From contig NZ_LXIE01000002.1 in NCBI RefSeq assembly GCF_001641085.1, forward strand, positions 1 through 64,000: DNA of 64,000 nucleotides, given 5' to 3'. Within the stretch, counting starts at the first letter, position 1. Each line of letters begins with the position of its first letter. Shown piece by piece: positions 1-9,512 of the stretch. This stretch comes from Aequorivita soesokkakensis (GTDB taxonomy: Bacteria > Bacteroidota > Bacteroidia > Flavobacteriales > Flavobacteriaceae). The notes under the pieces are model-generated. The model did no database searches and had not been told where the DNA came from. It saw only the letters and a list, made by a program, of their open reading frames with translations. Made by a program: the position numbers and the translations under genes.

Positions 1-1
1 A

Positions 2-3000
2 GTAGTGGTTATCTGCCAGAACCCAGCTATCGCGATTGTTAAGACAGGTGTCTTCAACGATGTTGACGGCAACCAGTGCGCTGATGCGGGAATTGATACC
101 ATTACCTATACATTCACAGTAACCAATGAGGGCAACGTGAGCCTATCTGGCATCACGGTGACCGACCCATTGTTGCAGTCACCGAACCCAGTAGTTAACA
201 TTGTTTACCAAAGTGGTGATACAGATAGCGACGGGAAATTGGATGTAACAGAGACTTGGATCTACACCGCTACCTCGTATACCATCACACAGGATGATAT
301 AGATGCAGGTCAAGTAGTTAACCAAGCGACTGCCACAGGAATTGCACCGGACCAAAGTACGGTGAGCGACCTATCGGGAACTGAAATTGGCAATGATGAC
401 CAAACAATTGTTGAGCTTTGCCAGAACCCTGACATCGCTATCGTAAAGGTTGGTATTTTCAATGACGAAAACGGAAATGCCTGTTCAGATGTTGATGAGA
501 CTATCAGCTATACGTTCACTGTAACCAATGAAGGAAATGTGAGCTTGAGCAATATCATAGTTGATGATCCACTGTTAGGAGGGCCTATTGCAGGACCAGA
601 TAGTGGTGATACCGATAACGATGGAGAACTTGATGTTACTGAAATCTGGACTTATACTGGTACATATACCATCACACAAGATGATATAGATAATGGCGAG
701 GTTATTAACCAAGCTACAGCTACTGGTACAGCGCCAGATCAAAGTACAGTAACCGATCTTTCTGGATCAACTACAACAACTGATGATACCACAATAATTG
801 AGCTTTGTCAGAACCCTGCGATTGCAATTGTGAAAACAGGAATCTTTAATGACGAGAACGGAAACGACTGCTCGGATGTTGATGAAACCATCAGCTATAC
901 ATTCACTGTTACCAATGAAGGAAACGTGAGCTTAAGTAATGTAACTGTAACTGATCCATTGATCACTACAATCACTGGTCCAACCGGTGATACTGACGCA
1001 GATGGTGAACTTGATGTAACTGAAACTTGGACATATACTGCAACATACAGTATAACACAAGATGATATAGATGCCGGATTTGTTAAGAACCAAGCTACAG
1101 CAGAAGGTACAGCACCTGATGCAACAGTAGTGAGCGATCTTTCTGATGAAAGTAGTGTTCTTGGAAATGACCCAACAATAACTGTGCTTTGTCAGAACCC
1201 TGCCATCGCTATCATTAAAACTGGAATCTTCAATGACGAGAACGGAAATGACTGTTCAGATGTTGATGAAACCATCAGCTATACGTTCACTGTTACCAAT
1301 GAAGGAAACGTGAGCTTAAGCGATGTGATTGTTACTGACCCGCTAATTGCTACAATCACTGGTCCAACCGGTGATACTGACGCAGATGGTGAACTTGATG
1401 TAACTGAAACTTGGACGTATACTGGAACCTATGCTATAACTCAAGAAGATATAGATGCTGGCCAAGTAATAAACCAAGCAACTGTAAAAGCGAACGATCC
1501 AATGGATAATGCTGTTATTGATCTTTCTGATGAGAGCAGCGTACTGGAAGATGATCCAACAATTGTTGAATTATGTCAAAATCCAGCTATTGCGATTGTG
1601 AAAACTGGAATCTTCAACGACGAGAACGGAAATGACTGTTCAGATGTTGATGAAACTATCAGCTATACATTCACTGTAACCAATGAAGGAAACGTGAGCT
1701 TAAATAATGTAACTGTAACTGATCCATTGATCACTACAATCACTGGTCCAACCGGTGATACTGACGCAGATGGTGAACTTGATGTAACTGAAATATGGGT
1801 CTTCACTGGTTCATATGCTATTACACAAGCTGATATAGATGCTGGACAAGTTACAAACCAAGCTACTGCAGAAGGTACTGCACCAGATACAACTGTTGTG
1901 AGTGACCTTTCAGATGATAATAGTGTACTTGAAGACGACCCAACAATTGTTGAGCTTTGTCAAAATCCAGTAATAGCTCTTATTAAAACTGGAGTTGTTA
2001 ATGATACAAATGGTAACGGTTGTGCAGATGTTGATGAAACTATTACTTATAGCTTCACAGTCTCTAACCCAGGAAATGTTACACTATTCAACGTAACAAT
2101 CACTGATCCGTTAGTAACTGTAACAGGAGGGCCAATAACATTGGATCCAGGTGCTTCAGATGCAACATCCTTTACAGCAACATACATTATTACACAAACT
2201 GATATAGATGCTGGTGAAGTAATTAACCAAGCAACTGCTACAGGTACCGATGCTTCTGGAACAACAGTAACAGATCTATCTGATGATAACAGTGAATTGG
2301 AAGATGATCCTACCATTACAGTACTTTGTCAAAACCCTGCAATTGCTCTCATAAAAGTAGGAGTGCCAGCAGATGAGAACGGTAATGGTTGTGCAGATCT
2401 TGGCGAAACGATAGTTTACAGCTTCAGTGTTAAAAACACAGGAAATGTAGCATTGACCAACATAACGGTAACCGATCCTTTGGTAACTGTTGTTGGAGGG
2501 CCTATCACTTTAGACTCTGGAGCAGAAGACACCACAACATTCACAGCAGTATATACAATTACTCAGGATGACGTTGACGCAGGATTTGTTGAAAATCAGG
2601 CTATCGCAGATGGTACAGCACCAAATGGTGATATGGTATCAGACCAATCTGATAATAACAGTTATGTTGAGAATGATCCAACGATTACAAACCTATGCCA
2701 GAGTCCATCAATTTCTTTGGAAAAAACTGGAGAGTTTATAGATGAAAATGGAAATGGTGCAGCAGACGTTGGTGAAACAATAGAATACAGTTTCGCTGTA
2801 ACAAACACAGGAAACGTAACATTGTACAACATAATGATTACAGACCCATTGCCAGGTATTCAAATCTTAGGTGGTCCAATTGCACAATTGCTACCTGGTG
2901 AAACTGACAGTACAACCTTCACTGCAATCTATGTGATTAACGATCAGGATATAGGTAACGGAGAAGTTGTTAACCAGGCAACTGTAACCGGAGAGGATGA

Positions 3001-3433
3001 AAATGGCACTATTGTAACTGACGACTCAGATGATCCAACAGATTTGACCAACAACGATAACAACGGTGATGGTGATCCAGATGATCCAACAGTAGTTATA
3101 TTACCAGATGTATTGCCAACTACTTTTGAAATATTCAACGGTATCACACCAAACGGTGATGGCCTTAACGAATACTTCCAAATTGTAGGTATCGAAAATT
3201 ATCCTAACAACAATGTTAAGATATTCAACAGATGGGGTGTACTAGTCTTCGAGACCAATGGTTATGGAGGCTCAGATGGAACTCAGAATGTGTTTAGAGG
3301 TATATCGGAAGGACGTGTTACTGTTCAGGAAGATAAGGAATTGCCAACAGGAACATACTTCTATATTCTTACCTTCCCAGCAGATAATCCTGGTAAGGAC
3401 AGCTATAACGGATATTTATATATTAACAGATAG
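2..3433 (+). CDS. Giant repeat adhesin, T9SS type-B (gliding-motility C-terminal domain), 5' truncated
   Basis: The frame is open from the window edge, so the N-terminus lies upstream; the GTG at base 5 is inside a repeat and is not a real start. What is visible is eight tandem extracellular repeats of 123-135 aa, each opening with CQNP or CQSP and resembling DUF11/DUF7507 Ig-like modules. Each carries D/N-rich loops ([14 protein letters not shown]) of the kind that bind calcium. The last ~100 residues ([36 protein letters not shown]) match the gliding-motility-associated C-terminal domain (CHU_C) that directs export through the type IX secretion system as a type-B substrate. A PorP/SprF gene follows directly, as is usual for such adhesins. 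Likely a surface adhesin; the ligand is unknown. Confidence 0.93.
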   Translation, partial: VVVICQNPAIAIVKTGVFNDVDGNQCADAGIDTITYTFTVTNEGNVSLSGITVTDPLLQSPNPVVNIVYQSGDTDSDGKLDVTETWIYTATSYTITQDDIDAGQVVNQATATGIAPDQSTVSDLSGTEIGNDDQTIVELCQNPDIAIVKVGIFNDENGNACSDVDETISYTFTVTNEGNVSLSNIIVDDPLLGGPIAGPDSGDTDNDGELDVTEIWTYTGTYTITQDDIDNGEVINQATATGTAPDQSTVTDLSGSTTTTDDTTIIELCQNPAIAIVKTGIFNDENGNDCSDVDETISYTFTVTNEGNVSLSNVTVTDPLITTITGPTGDTDADGELDVTETWTYTATYSITQDDIDAGFVKNQATAEGTAPDATVVSDLSDESSVLGNDPTITVLCQNPAIAIIKTGIFNDENGNDCSDVDETISYTFTVTNEGNVSLSDVIVTDPLIATITGPTGDTDADGELDVTETWTYTGTYAITQEDIDAGQVINQATVKANDPMDNAVIDLSDESSVLEDDPTIVELCQNPAIAIVKTGIFNDENGNDCSDVDETISYTFTVTNEGNVSLNNVTVTDPLITTITGPTGDTDADGELDVTEIWVFTGSYAITQADIDAGQVTNQATAEGTAPDTTVVSDLSDDNSVLEDDPTIVELCQNPVIALIKTGVVNDTNGNGCADVDETITYSFTVSNPGNVTLFNVTITDPLVTVTGGPITLDPGASDATSFTATYIITQTDIDAGEVINQATATGTDASGTTVTDLSDDNSELEDDPTITVLCQNPAIALIKVGVPADENGNGCADLGETIVYSFSVKNTGNVALTNITVTDPLVTVVGGPITLDSGAEDTTTFTAVYTITQDDVDAGFVENQAIADGTAPNGDMVSDQSDNNSYVENDPTITNLCQSPSISLEKTGEFIDENGNGAADVGETIEYSFAVTNTGNVTLYNIMITDPLPGIQILGGPIAQLLPGETDSTTFTAIYVINDQDIGNGEVVNQATVTGEDENGTIVTDDSDDPTDLTNNDNNGDGDPDDPTVVILPDVLPTTFEIFNGITPNGDGLNEYFQIVGIENYPNNNVKIFNRWGVLVFETNGYGGSDGTQNVFRGISEGRVTVQEDKELPTGTYFYILTFPADNPGKDSYNGYLYINR
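14..3064 (+). repeat. Eight tandem coding repeats of the adhesin
   Basis: Unit starts (the Cys codon of CQNP/CQSP) are at 14, 419, 806, 1190, 1574, 1958, 2327 and 2696, so spacing is 405, 387, 384, 384, 384, 369 and 369 bp. Units 3-5 are close to identical at the DNA level over long stretches, while units 6-8 are diverged. This pattern suggests recent internal duplication or gene conversion in the middle of the array. Confidence 0.9.
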
Positions 3434-3448
3434 AAAAATCAAAAAAAC

Positions 3449-3474
3449 TCCTGGGAGGAAATTCCCTCCCAGGA
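3449..3474 (+). terminator. Hairpin between adhesin and sprF-like gene
   Basis: TCCTGGGAGG pairs perfectly with CCTCCCAGGA across a 6-base loop, 16 bp after the adhesin stop and 16 bp before the next start. Only a weak TTAAAA follows, so it may be an attenuator or an mRNA-stability element setting the adhesin to SprF ratio rather than a full terminator. Confidence 0.5.
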
Positions 3475-3489
3475 TTAAAATACATAACT

Positions 3490-4431
3490 ATGAAACACAG
3501 TTATCTAACACTACTAATTTTGATTTTACTTGGCACGTTTTCAAGTAAAGCGCAGCAGGATCCACAGTACACACAATATATGTACAACACGCAGGTGGTA
3601 AACCCTGCCTATGCTGGAAATCGTGAAGCATTAAGTTTTGGTTTGCTATACCGAACTCAATGGGTCAATTTTGGTGACGGAGCGCCTAACACGGGAACTT
3701 TCACAGTAAATTCACCTGTAGGGAACAATATGGGGCTTGGCCTATCTGTAGTAAATGACAGAATTGGTCCCTCGGTTGAAACTAATTTTAATATAGATTA
3801 TTCCTATAGCATCAATACTTCAGAATCTGCAAAATTGTCTTTCGGGCTAAAAGCCGGGCTTGACATTTTAGATGTTGATTTCAGTAAATTGAACATTTAT
3901 GATGGGAATGACCCTTATTTTGATGAAAACAATATAGATAACAAGCTTCAGCCACAGATTGGAGCAGGTATCTATTTTAATACTGAAAAGTTTTATGCAG
4001 GACTTTCGGTTCCAAACTTCTTGACTACAAAGCATTTTGATAAAAGCAGCATAGCGAACACAACTGTTGAAACCACCGCAGCTGAGCGTATGCACTATTT
4101 CTTGATTGCTGGTTATGTGTTTGACCTTAGTGAAAACTTAAAGTTCAAACCAGCAACATTGTTCAAAATGGTAAGTGGGTCACCTTTGCAAGCTGATGTT
4201 TCTGCGAATTTCTTATTGTATGATAAAGTGACACTTGGTGCGGCATACAGATGGAGTGCAGCTATGAGTGGTTTGGTTGGTTTTCAAGCTACGGACCAAA
4301 TATTCATCGGTTTCGCTTATGATTATCAAACAACAGACATTGAAGCTTACAGTGATGGTTCCTATGAAGTTATGCTTCGCTTTGAATTGTTCAATAAACC
4401 AGAACGAGTGCTAACCCCGAGATTCTTCTAA
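3490..4431 (+). CDS. PorP/SprF family type IX secretion outer-membrane protein
   Basis: 313 aa with a signal peptide (about residues 1-21, ending SKAQ) and the family's typical N-terminal signature QDPQYTQYMYNTQVVNPAYAG, followed by beta-barrel-like alternating strands ending in FELFNKPERVLTPRFF. PorP/SprF proteins sit in the outer membrane and are needed for export or anchoring of a partner type-B adhesin; SprF of Flavobacterium johnsoniae serves SprB. Here the partner is almost certainly the adhesin immediately upstream, and the OmpA-family gene 13 bp downstream completes the common three-gene arrangement. Start chosen at the ATG that opens the signal peptide. Confidence 0.93.
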   Translation: MKHSYLTLLILILLGTFSSKAQQDPQYTQYMYNTQVVNPAYAGNREALSFGLLYRTQWVNFGDGAPNTGTFTVNSPVGNNMGLGLSVVNDRIGPSVETNFNIDYSYSINTSESAKLSFGLKAGLDILDVDFSKLNIYDGNDPYFDENNIDNKLQPQIGAGIYFNTEKFYAGLSVPNFLTTKHFDKSSIANTTVETTAAERMHYFLIAGYVFDLSENLKFKPATLFKMVSGSPLQADVSANFLLYDKVTLGAAYRWSAAMSGLVGFQATDQIFIGFAYDYQTTDIEAYSDGSYEVMLRFELFNKPERVLTPRFF

Positions 4432-4444
4432 AAAAATCAAGACT

Positions 4445-6376
4445 ATGAATACAATAGTACGCAACATATTACTTTTCGCCTTGGTGGTTTTTACTGCCGG
4501 TAGTTCCTTTTCTCAGCAGAAGGATATTCAAAAAGCAAACAAAGAGTTTGACAAGTTTGCTTATATAGATGCTCGCGAAATCTATTTAAAGGTAGTGGCT
4601 GATGGTTACGAGTCTGCCGAGATTTTCAAGAAATTGGGAGATACTTATTATTTTAATAGCGATTATACAAACGCTGCAAAATGGTATGATAAACTAGTAA
4701 AACAATTTCCTGATCAAACTGAACCTGAATATTATTACAGAGCTGCACAGTCTCTGAAAAGTTTGGGAAAATACAGCGAATCCGATGCGCTTTTAAAAGA
4801 TTATGTCGCAAAAGGAGGAAATGGTCTGGTTATAAAATCTTATGAAGACGATCCAAATTATTTAAAAAGCACGGTCTTCAAAGCAAGAGACTTCGTTCTT
4901 GAGAAAGTAGCTGTGAATTCTTCAAACTCAGATTTTGGGGCATCATTTTATGGAAATGATAAAATTGTATATGCTTCTGCATCTGGAACAGAGGGAATGA
5001 AAGTTTCTGAATGGACAAATCAGCCATTTCTTGATTTGTTTATGGCGGATAGAGATTCAACAGGCCAACTTAGTAATGCAATGAGATTGGGAGGAGATAT
5101 AAACACTCAATATCACGAATCTTCAACCGCCTTTACCAAAGATGGCTATACCGTTTACTTTACAAGAAACAACTTTATAGATGGTAAAAAAGGAAAAGAT
5201 AAAAATAAAACCATTCGTTTAAAACTATATAAAGCAACCAAAACAGGTGATTATAATTGGACAAATATTGTTGAATTGCCTTTCAATAGCAAAGAATATT
5301 CTGTAGCGCACCCAGCCTTAAGCCCAGATGGAAAAAAACTTTACTTTTCCTCTGATATGCCCGGTACCCTTGGAATGTCTGATTTATGGTATGTAGATAT
5401 TCTTGGAAACGATAGTTATGGAACACCCGTAAATTTGGGTCCAAATATCAATACCGAAGCCCGAGAGTCATTTCCTTTTATAAGTGATAAAAACAATCTT
5501 TACTTCTCTAGCGATGGCCGTTCAGGACTTGGTGGGTATGATATTTTTGTAACACCACTAGATGATGCGGGAAAACCCGGAAAAATCACAAACTTGGGGG
5601 CTCCTTCAAACAGCGACCAAGACGATTTTGGATTTATTATTAATGAAGATGACCGCATTGGCTATGTTTCCTCAAACAGAGGAGGGGATAGAGGCAGCAT
5701 TGATGATGACATTTATTTGGTAAAGGAAATATGTTCCATAACCATTCAAGGAAAAGTATTTGATGAAGAAACAAAAGATCCTTTGCCTGGGGCACAGGTA
5801 AGTTTATTGGATGAAAACAATCAATTGGTTAGTCAAACTACAGCTAAATATGACGGAACCTATAGTTTTGTAGGTGATTGCGGAACACAATATACTGTAA
5901 GAGGTGTAAAAGAAGGATACAATCCATATGAGAAAATGATTGAAACTCCAATGTTATCTGGAACCATAGATGTGCCGCTTCCATTGAAGAGAATTGATCC
6001 ATGCCCACCAAACGATTTAGGTTGCAAACTAAACCTTCAACCAATCTATTTTGACTTTGACAAATCAAACATCCGTCCCGATGCTGAAATAGAACTGGCT
6101 AAAATTCTTGCGGCAATGAGAGAATACCCAGAGTTAATTATCCATATTGAATCCCATACAGATTCACGTGGAAATGATAGCTACAACATGTCTCTTTCTG
6201 AACGTCGTGCCCAATCAACACTTAAATGGTTAGTTGGAAAAGGAATTGATAAAAATAGGTTGACCGCCAAAGGATATGGCGAGTCGCAACTTGTGAACCA
6301 ATGTTCAAATGGTGTGTCTTGTACTGCTGAAGAACATCAACTTAACAGAAGATCAATGTTCATAATAAAAAATTAA
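4445..6376 (+). CDS. OmpA-family protein with TPR, PD40 and carboxypeptidase-regulatory-like domains
   Basis: 643 aa. Order of parts: signal peptide (about 1-24), TPR-like helices (~25-110), WD40-like beta-propeller PD40 repeats (~200-420; LSPDGKKLYFSSD, LYFSSDGRSGLGGYDIF), a carboxypeptidase-regulatory-like Ig fold (~430-505; GKVFDEETKDPLPGAQVSL) and a C-terminal OmpA peptidoglycan-binding domain (~530-640; IYFDFDKSNIRPDA, HTDSRGNDSYNMSLSERRA). This architecture is typical of Bacteroidota proteins encoded with PorP/SprF and large T9SS adhesins, where they probably tether the export or adhesin complex to peptidoglycan. It lies 13 bp after sprF and is followed by a strong terminator, so it ends the operon. 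Confidence 0.92.
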   Translation: MNTIVRNILLFALVVFTAGSSFSQQKDIQKANKEFDKFAYIDAREIYLKVVADGYESAEIFKKLGDTYYFNSDYTNAAKWYDKLVKQFPDQTEPEYYYRAAQSLKSLGKYSESDALLKDYVAKGGNGLVIKSYEDDPNYLKSTVFKARDFVLEKVAVNSSNSDFGASFYGNDKIVYASASGTEGMKVSEWTNQPFLDLFMADRDSTGQLSNAMRLGGDINTQYHESSTAFTKDGYTVYFTRNNFIDGKKGKDKNKTIRLKLYKATKTGDYNWTNIVELPFNSKEYSVAHPALSPDGKKLYFSSDMPGTLGMSDLWYVDILGNDSYGTPVNLGPNINTEARESFPFISDKNNLYFSSDGRSGLGGYDIFVTPLDDAGKPGKITNLGAPSNSDQDDFGFIINEDDRIGYVSSNRGGDRGSIDDDIYLVKEICSITIQGKVFDEETKDPLPGAQVSLLDENNQLVSQTTAKYDGTYSFVGDCGTQYTVRGVKEGYNPYEKMIETPMLSGTIDVPLPLKRIDPCPPNDLGCKLNLQPIYFDFDKSNIRPDAEIELAKILAAMREYPELIIHIESHTDSRGNDSYNMSLSERRAQSTLKWLVGKGIDKNRLTAKGYGESQLVNQCSNGVSCTAEEHQLNRRSMFIIKN

Positions 6377-6398
6377 ATTAACCAAATTAAATTAAGCG

Positions 6399-6430
6399 AA
6401 GCGTTCAATACTAGCTATTGAACGCTTTTT
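6399..6430 (+). terminator. Rho-independent terminator of the adhesin operon
   Basis: Perfect 12-bp stem AAGCGTTCAATA / TATTGAACGCTT with a 5-base loop, followed by TTT and more T-rich sequence. Confidence 0.85.
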
Positions 6431-6455
6431 GCTTTTAAAACACTTTCTCTTTTCG

Positions 6456-6463
6456 TACTTTTG
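6456..6463 (+). promoter_or_regulatory. Bacteroidota -7 promoter element for idi operon
   Basis: TACTTTTG matches TAnnTTTG exactly, 19 bp before the idi start. A TTTG that could serve as -33 overlaps the tail of the upstream terminator (6428-6431), a slightly long spacing of 24. Confidence 0.5.
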
Positions 6464-6482
6464 AGGCAAATGGCGCTTTTAA

Positions 6483-7001
6483 ATGAAAGAAGAACAAGTG
6501 ATACTCGTTAATGAAAACGATGAAAAAATAGGGTTGATGCCAAAACAGGAAGCCCATGAAAAAGGGGTGCTTCACAGAGCGTTTTCAGTTTTTGTTTTTA
6601 ATGGAAAAAACGAACTGTTGTTACAGCAAAGGGCCTTGCACAAATACCATTCCCCCGGACTTTGGACCAATACTTGTTGCAGCCACCAACGCGATGGAGA
6701 AACCTCTTTAAATGCAGGTAAAAGAAGATTGTTTGAGGAGATGGGCTTTAGCACAGATTTAAAAGAAACCACTTCCTTTATTTATAAAGCTCCTTTTGAT
6801 AATGGATTGACGGAGCACGAACTGGACCATATTCTTATTGGCAATTTTGAAGGCATTCCCCAAATCAATCCAGAAGAAGTAGCCTCATGGAAATGGATGG
6901 ACTTGGAAGAAGTGAAAAATGATATTCAAAACAATCCTGAAATTTATACCGCGTGGTTCAAAATCATTTTCGATAAATTTTACCAACACCTTCTTGTATG
7001 A
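6483..7001 (+). CDS. idi: Isopentenyl-diphosphate delta-isomerase (type I)
   Basis: 172 aa, a normal length for type I (Nudix-fold, metal-dependent) IDI. It interconverts isopentenyl and dimethylallyl diphosphate, feeding quinone, carotenoid and undecaprenyl synthesis. Visible marks are WTNTCCSHQ, which carries the catalytic-cysteine region seen in WTNSVCGHP of E. coli IDI, the Nudix-like GKRRLFEEMGF, and the downstream acidic ELDHIL segment. It is first in an operon and overlaps the next start by 4 bp (ATGA), implying translational coupling with a pterin-type enzyme and a sugar isomerase, a combination with no obvious shared pathway. Confidence 0.95.
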   Translation: MKEEQVILVNENDEKIGLMPKQEAHEKGVLHRAFSVFVFNGKNELLLQQRALHKYHSPGLWTNTCCSHQRDGETSLNAGKRRLFEEMGFSTDLKETTSFIYKAPFDNGLTEHELDHILIGNFEGIPQINPEEVASWKWMDLEEVKNDIQNNPEIYTAWFKIIFDKFYQHLLV

Positions 7002-7408
7002 GTCTGACGGTTTATAGAAAAGCACATTTTAATGCAGCGCACCGTCTTTTCAGAAAAGAATGGAGTGATGCCAAAAACTTTGAAGTTTTCGGTAAATGCA
7101 GCAACCCAAACTTTCACGGTCACAACTATGAACTTGAGGTTGGAATCACAGGAGAAATTGACCCCGAAACAGGATTTTTAATGGATCTTAAAATTTTAAG
7201 TGATATTATAAAGGATGAAATTGAAGATTGTTTCGACCATAAAAATCTGAACGTTGAAGTTGCCGAATTCAAAAACTTGAACCCAACTGTTGAAAATATT
7301 GCTGTGGTTATTTGGAATAAAATCAGAACCCGGATAGATTCAAAATATGGCGTTTCAGTAAAGCTATATGAAACCCCACGAAATTTTGTTATTTATAATG
7401 GCCAATGA
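6998..7408 (+). CDS. 6-pyruvoyl-tetrahydropterin synthase / QueD-like 6-carboxytetrahydropterin synthase
   Basis: 136 aa. Zinc-binding histidines are visible at H15 (FNAAHR), H40 and H42 (NFHGHNY), with a catalytic Cys at C34 (FGKCSNPN), an Asp-His pair at D80-H81 (CFDHKNLN) and a late Glu (LYETP), as in the PTPS/QueD family. QueD makes 6-carboxytetrahydropterin for queuosine; PTPS makes pterin cofactors. The sequence alone does not separate these, and no other queuosine gene is nearby. It overlaps idi at its start and manA at its end by 4 bp each. Confidence 0.88.
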   Translation: MSLTVYRKAHFNAAHRLFRKEWSDAKNFEVFGKCSNPNFHGHNYELEVGITGEIDPETGFLMDLKILSDIIKDEIEDCFDHKNLNVEVAEFKNLNPTVENIAVVIWNKIRTRIDSKYGVSVKLYETPRNFVIYNGQ

Positions 7409-8385
7409 TGATAACAGTCTCTCCCCTATATCCGTTGAAATTCCATCCTATATTGAAACCTAAAGTTTGGGGCGGAAAAAAACTGGCCAAACTGTTTAAA
7501 AAAAATGCTGTTGGAAATATTGGTGAAAGCTGGGAAATTTCTGGTGTCAATGAAAATGTTTCCGAAATATTAAACGGTCCTCTAAAAGAGAAATCCCTTA
7601 ATTGGTTACTCGAAAATTATAAAGAAAAATTAGTTGGCGAAAAGGTTTATAAAGATTTCGGCAATCAATTCCCATTGCTTTTTAAGTTTATTGATGCGCG
7701 TGAAGACCTATCAGTACAAGTCCATCCCGACGATATTTTGGCAAAAAAAAGGCACAATTCTTTTGGGAAAACTGAAATGTGGTATATCCTTGATGTAGAA
7801 AAAAATGGGAAGCTTATTTTGGGTTTTAATGAAAGGATGGATCAAAAAAAATATTTAAAAGCGCTTTCCGAAAATAAAATCACAAAAGTTTTAAATTCTG
7901 AAACTGTCCAAAATGGATATGTTTTTATTATAAAACCGGGAACGGTTCATGCAATTGGGGCAGGGATTTTATTGGCTGAAATTCAGCAAACGTCAGATGT
8001 TACCTATCGAATTTATGATTGGGACCGGCCAGATACAAACGGACAAATGCGCGAATTGCACACAGATTTGGCTTTGGAAGCAATTGATTTTACACCAGCA
8101 AAAACCAAGTTGGAATATTCTGAAGAAATAAACAAACCCACACATATTGGAACTACCGATTTCTTTTCGGTAAACAAACTAGTACTTTCAGAATCGTTTG
8201 TTCGCGATTTGAATGAAATACCTTCATTTACGGTCTATATGTGCTTGGAAGGAGCGGCAATCATTGAAACCGATGATTTTTCCGAAGAAATAAAAAAAGG
8301 CGAAACCATTTTAATTCCCGCACAATTGCCTGAAATAAAATTCACTACAAATTCTGCAAGCTTTTTGGAAGTGTACATTCCTTAA
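7405..8385 (+). CDS. manA: Mannose-6-phosphate isomerase, class I
   Basis: 326 aa, the short Bacillus-type class I phosphomannose isomerase. It interconverts mannose-6-phosphate and fructose-6-phosphate and so supplies GDP-mannose for surface glycans. The cupin zinc-site segments are visible: QVHPDD, KTEMWYIL and GTVHAIGAG, plus the Arg-containing VTYRIYDWDRPD. The gene begins at tandem ATG ATG codons overlapping the previous stop. It ends the idi operon; a new promoter follows. Confidence 0.94.
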   Translation: MMITVSPLYPLKFHPILKPKVWGGKKLAKLFKKNAVGNIGESWEISGVNENVSEILNGPLKEKSLNWLLENYKEKLVGEKVYKDFGNQFPLLFKFIDAREDLSVQVHPDDILAKKRHNSFGKTEMWYILDVEKNGKLILGFNERMDQKKYLKALSENKITKVLNSETVQNGYVFIIKPGTVHAIGAGILLAEIQQTSDVTYRIYDWDRPDTNGQMRELHTDLALEAIDFTPAKTKLEYSEEINKPTHIGTTDFFSVNKLVLSESFVRDLNEIPSFTVYMCLEGAAIIETDDFSEEIKKGETILIPAQLPEIKFTTNSASFLEVYIP

Positions 8386-8400
8386 ATGTTTGTACCTTTG
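8364..8400 (+). promoter_or_regulatory. Promoter for the 88-aa gene
   Basis: TTTG at 8364-8367 and an exact TAnnTTTG (TACCTTTG, 8393-8400), 54 bp before the next start. The -33 box overlaps the end of manA. Confidence 0.5.
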
Positions 8401-8454
8401 CCGAAATTATAAATATTGATTATTATTTAAAAAACGCTTTAAAGCGGAAAAATT

Positions 8455-8721
8455 ATGGCAAACGTAAGAGACTTAAAGAAAGACATTAACTATGTTTTGG
8501 GCGATATTATTGAAGCAGTTTACATTTGGGAACTAACCAACCCAGATAAAGAAAACAAAAAAGCTGAAGCTATTATCGACGAGGCAATCACAACTTTTGA
8601 TGAACTTATTACAAAAGTGAACCAAAAGGATGTTGACAACAAAAAGAAGCACTTTAAAAGCGTGAACATCGAACTTGAAGAACGCGGCAGAAAACTTATA
8701 GATAAAATAAACGCCCTATAA
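8455..8721 (+). CDS. Small conserved helical protein, function unknown
   Basis: 88 aa, highly charged and predicted almost all alpha-helical, with no signal peptide or membrane segment (MANVRDLKKDINYVLGDIIE..., ending LIDKINAL). I recognise it only as a small cytosolic protein of the kind conserved in Flavobacteriaceae; no enzymatic motif is visible. It has its own promoter and is convergent with the downstream lipoprotein gene, overlapping it by 6 bp. Its terminator seems to lie inside that neighbour. Confidence 0.75.
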   Translation: MANVRDLKKDINYVLGDIIEAVYIWELTNPDKENKKAEAIIDEAITTFDELITKVNQKDVDNKKKHFKSVNIELEERGRKLIDKINAL

Positions 8722-9429
8722 AACAGTATCTGTTTTTTTGCGATTTACAATAAAAGACTCCAATTCCTTACCGTATTTGGAGTCTTTTATTTTTGGTGCA
8801 AGTGCATTATACACCGTGTCTAAATATTTTATGTTGGAATTATAAGCTTCACTCAGCATTAAATAAGGCGCCACTTCTTGGTCTTTGTTATTGAGTGCAA
8901 AATTTATGGTCGCCAAATATTTACTGGAAATCAAAGCGCGCTGTTTTTGCTCTATCGTTAAATTTAATGAATCATTTTTTCCTTTATTCGTTTTAAAGCG
9001 TTGCTCAATCAATTCCAGATTTTTAGAAACATAACGTTGTTTCAACTTGTCATATTCCCGTAAAATACTATCATTTTTTGAACCGTAGACTACTGCCGCA
9101 CTTCCAAAATTTTTCAAATTGGTTTTTATATTCAAACTACCGTTTTCTGCAAAGAACGTAATGCGATCGTCACGCAAAGTTCCATCCTTCAACCTAACGT
9201 ATAAATAATAAATTTCTGGGCTTTCCACTTTTTTTGAAAATGAAAAATCTGAATTTCCGTCCACGATAATTGAATCTACAGTAACCAATACCGTATCTTC
9301 AAATTTCTGCAGCAGAAGTGTTCCCTTTTTTAGTCCTTTCACGGTGCCTGTTAAATTCATTTTTTCCGTGTCGGTAGAACAACCAATTACGGTGAGAAAT
9401 AGAAGTACAATTAAAAGAAAGTGGCGCAT
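8716..9429 (-). CDS. DUF4369-type lipoprotein
   Basis: 237 aa from the start chosen here, the ATG that opens a lipoprotein signal (MRHFLLIVLLFLTVIGCS, lipobox VIGC). The frame extends upstream to 9549 but that extra stretch is not signal-like and would bury the lipobox. The N-terminal ~100 residues (LTGTVKGLKKGTLLLQKF, VTVDSIIVDG, FSFSKKV) have the DUF4369 pattern common in Bacteroidota envelope proteins, often fused to thioredoxin domains; here no CxxC is present. The C-terminal part is helical and of unknown role. It lies downstream of a DUF819 transporter-like gene on the same strand. Confidence 0.85.
   Translation of the reverse strand: MRHFLLIVLLFLTVIGCSTDTEKMNLTGTVKGLKKGTLLLQKFEDTVLVTVDSIIVDGNSDFSFSKKVESPEIYYLYVRLKDGTLRDDRITFFAENGSLNIKTNLKNFGSAAVVYGSKNDSILREYDKLKQRYVSKNLELIEQRFKTNKGKNDSLNLTIEQKQRALISSKYLATINFALNNKDQEVAPYLMLSEAYNSNIKYLDTVYNALAPKIKDSKYGKELESFIVNRKKTDTVL
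8752..8788 (+). terminator. Terminator hairpin inside the 3' coding end of the convergent gene
   Basis: AAAAGACTCCAA pairs perfectly with TTGGAGTCTTTT, followed by ATTTTT on the + strand. It sits 31 bp after the 88-aa gene and within the coding end of the minus-strand lipoprotein. Confidence 0.65.
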
Positions 9430-9512
9430 TTTATTATTTTTAAAAGCCAAATTTACAATGAAAAAAGCTTCAGTTTTTGAAGGTGCAAATATGAATATTT
9501 TTTTTGAGAATT

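Noticed and set aside
2047-2316. Antisense ORF inside the adhesin repeats
   Set aside because: Shadow of Thr/Val/Asp-rich coding repeats; no start context and the sense strand is clearly coding. The same holds for antisense frames inside the 1332-aa gene (e.g. 15803-16186).
3258-3548. ORF overlapping the end of the adhesin and start of the sprF-like gene
   Set aside because: Both overlapped frames belong to recognised protein families; this one has no family features.
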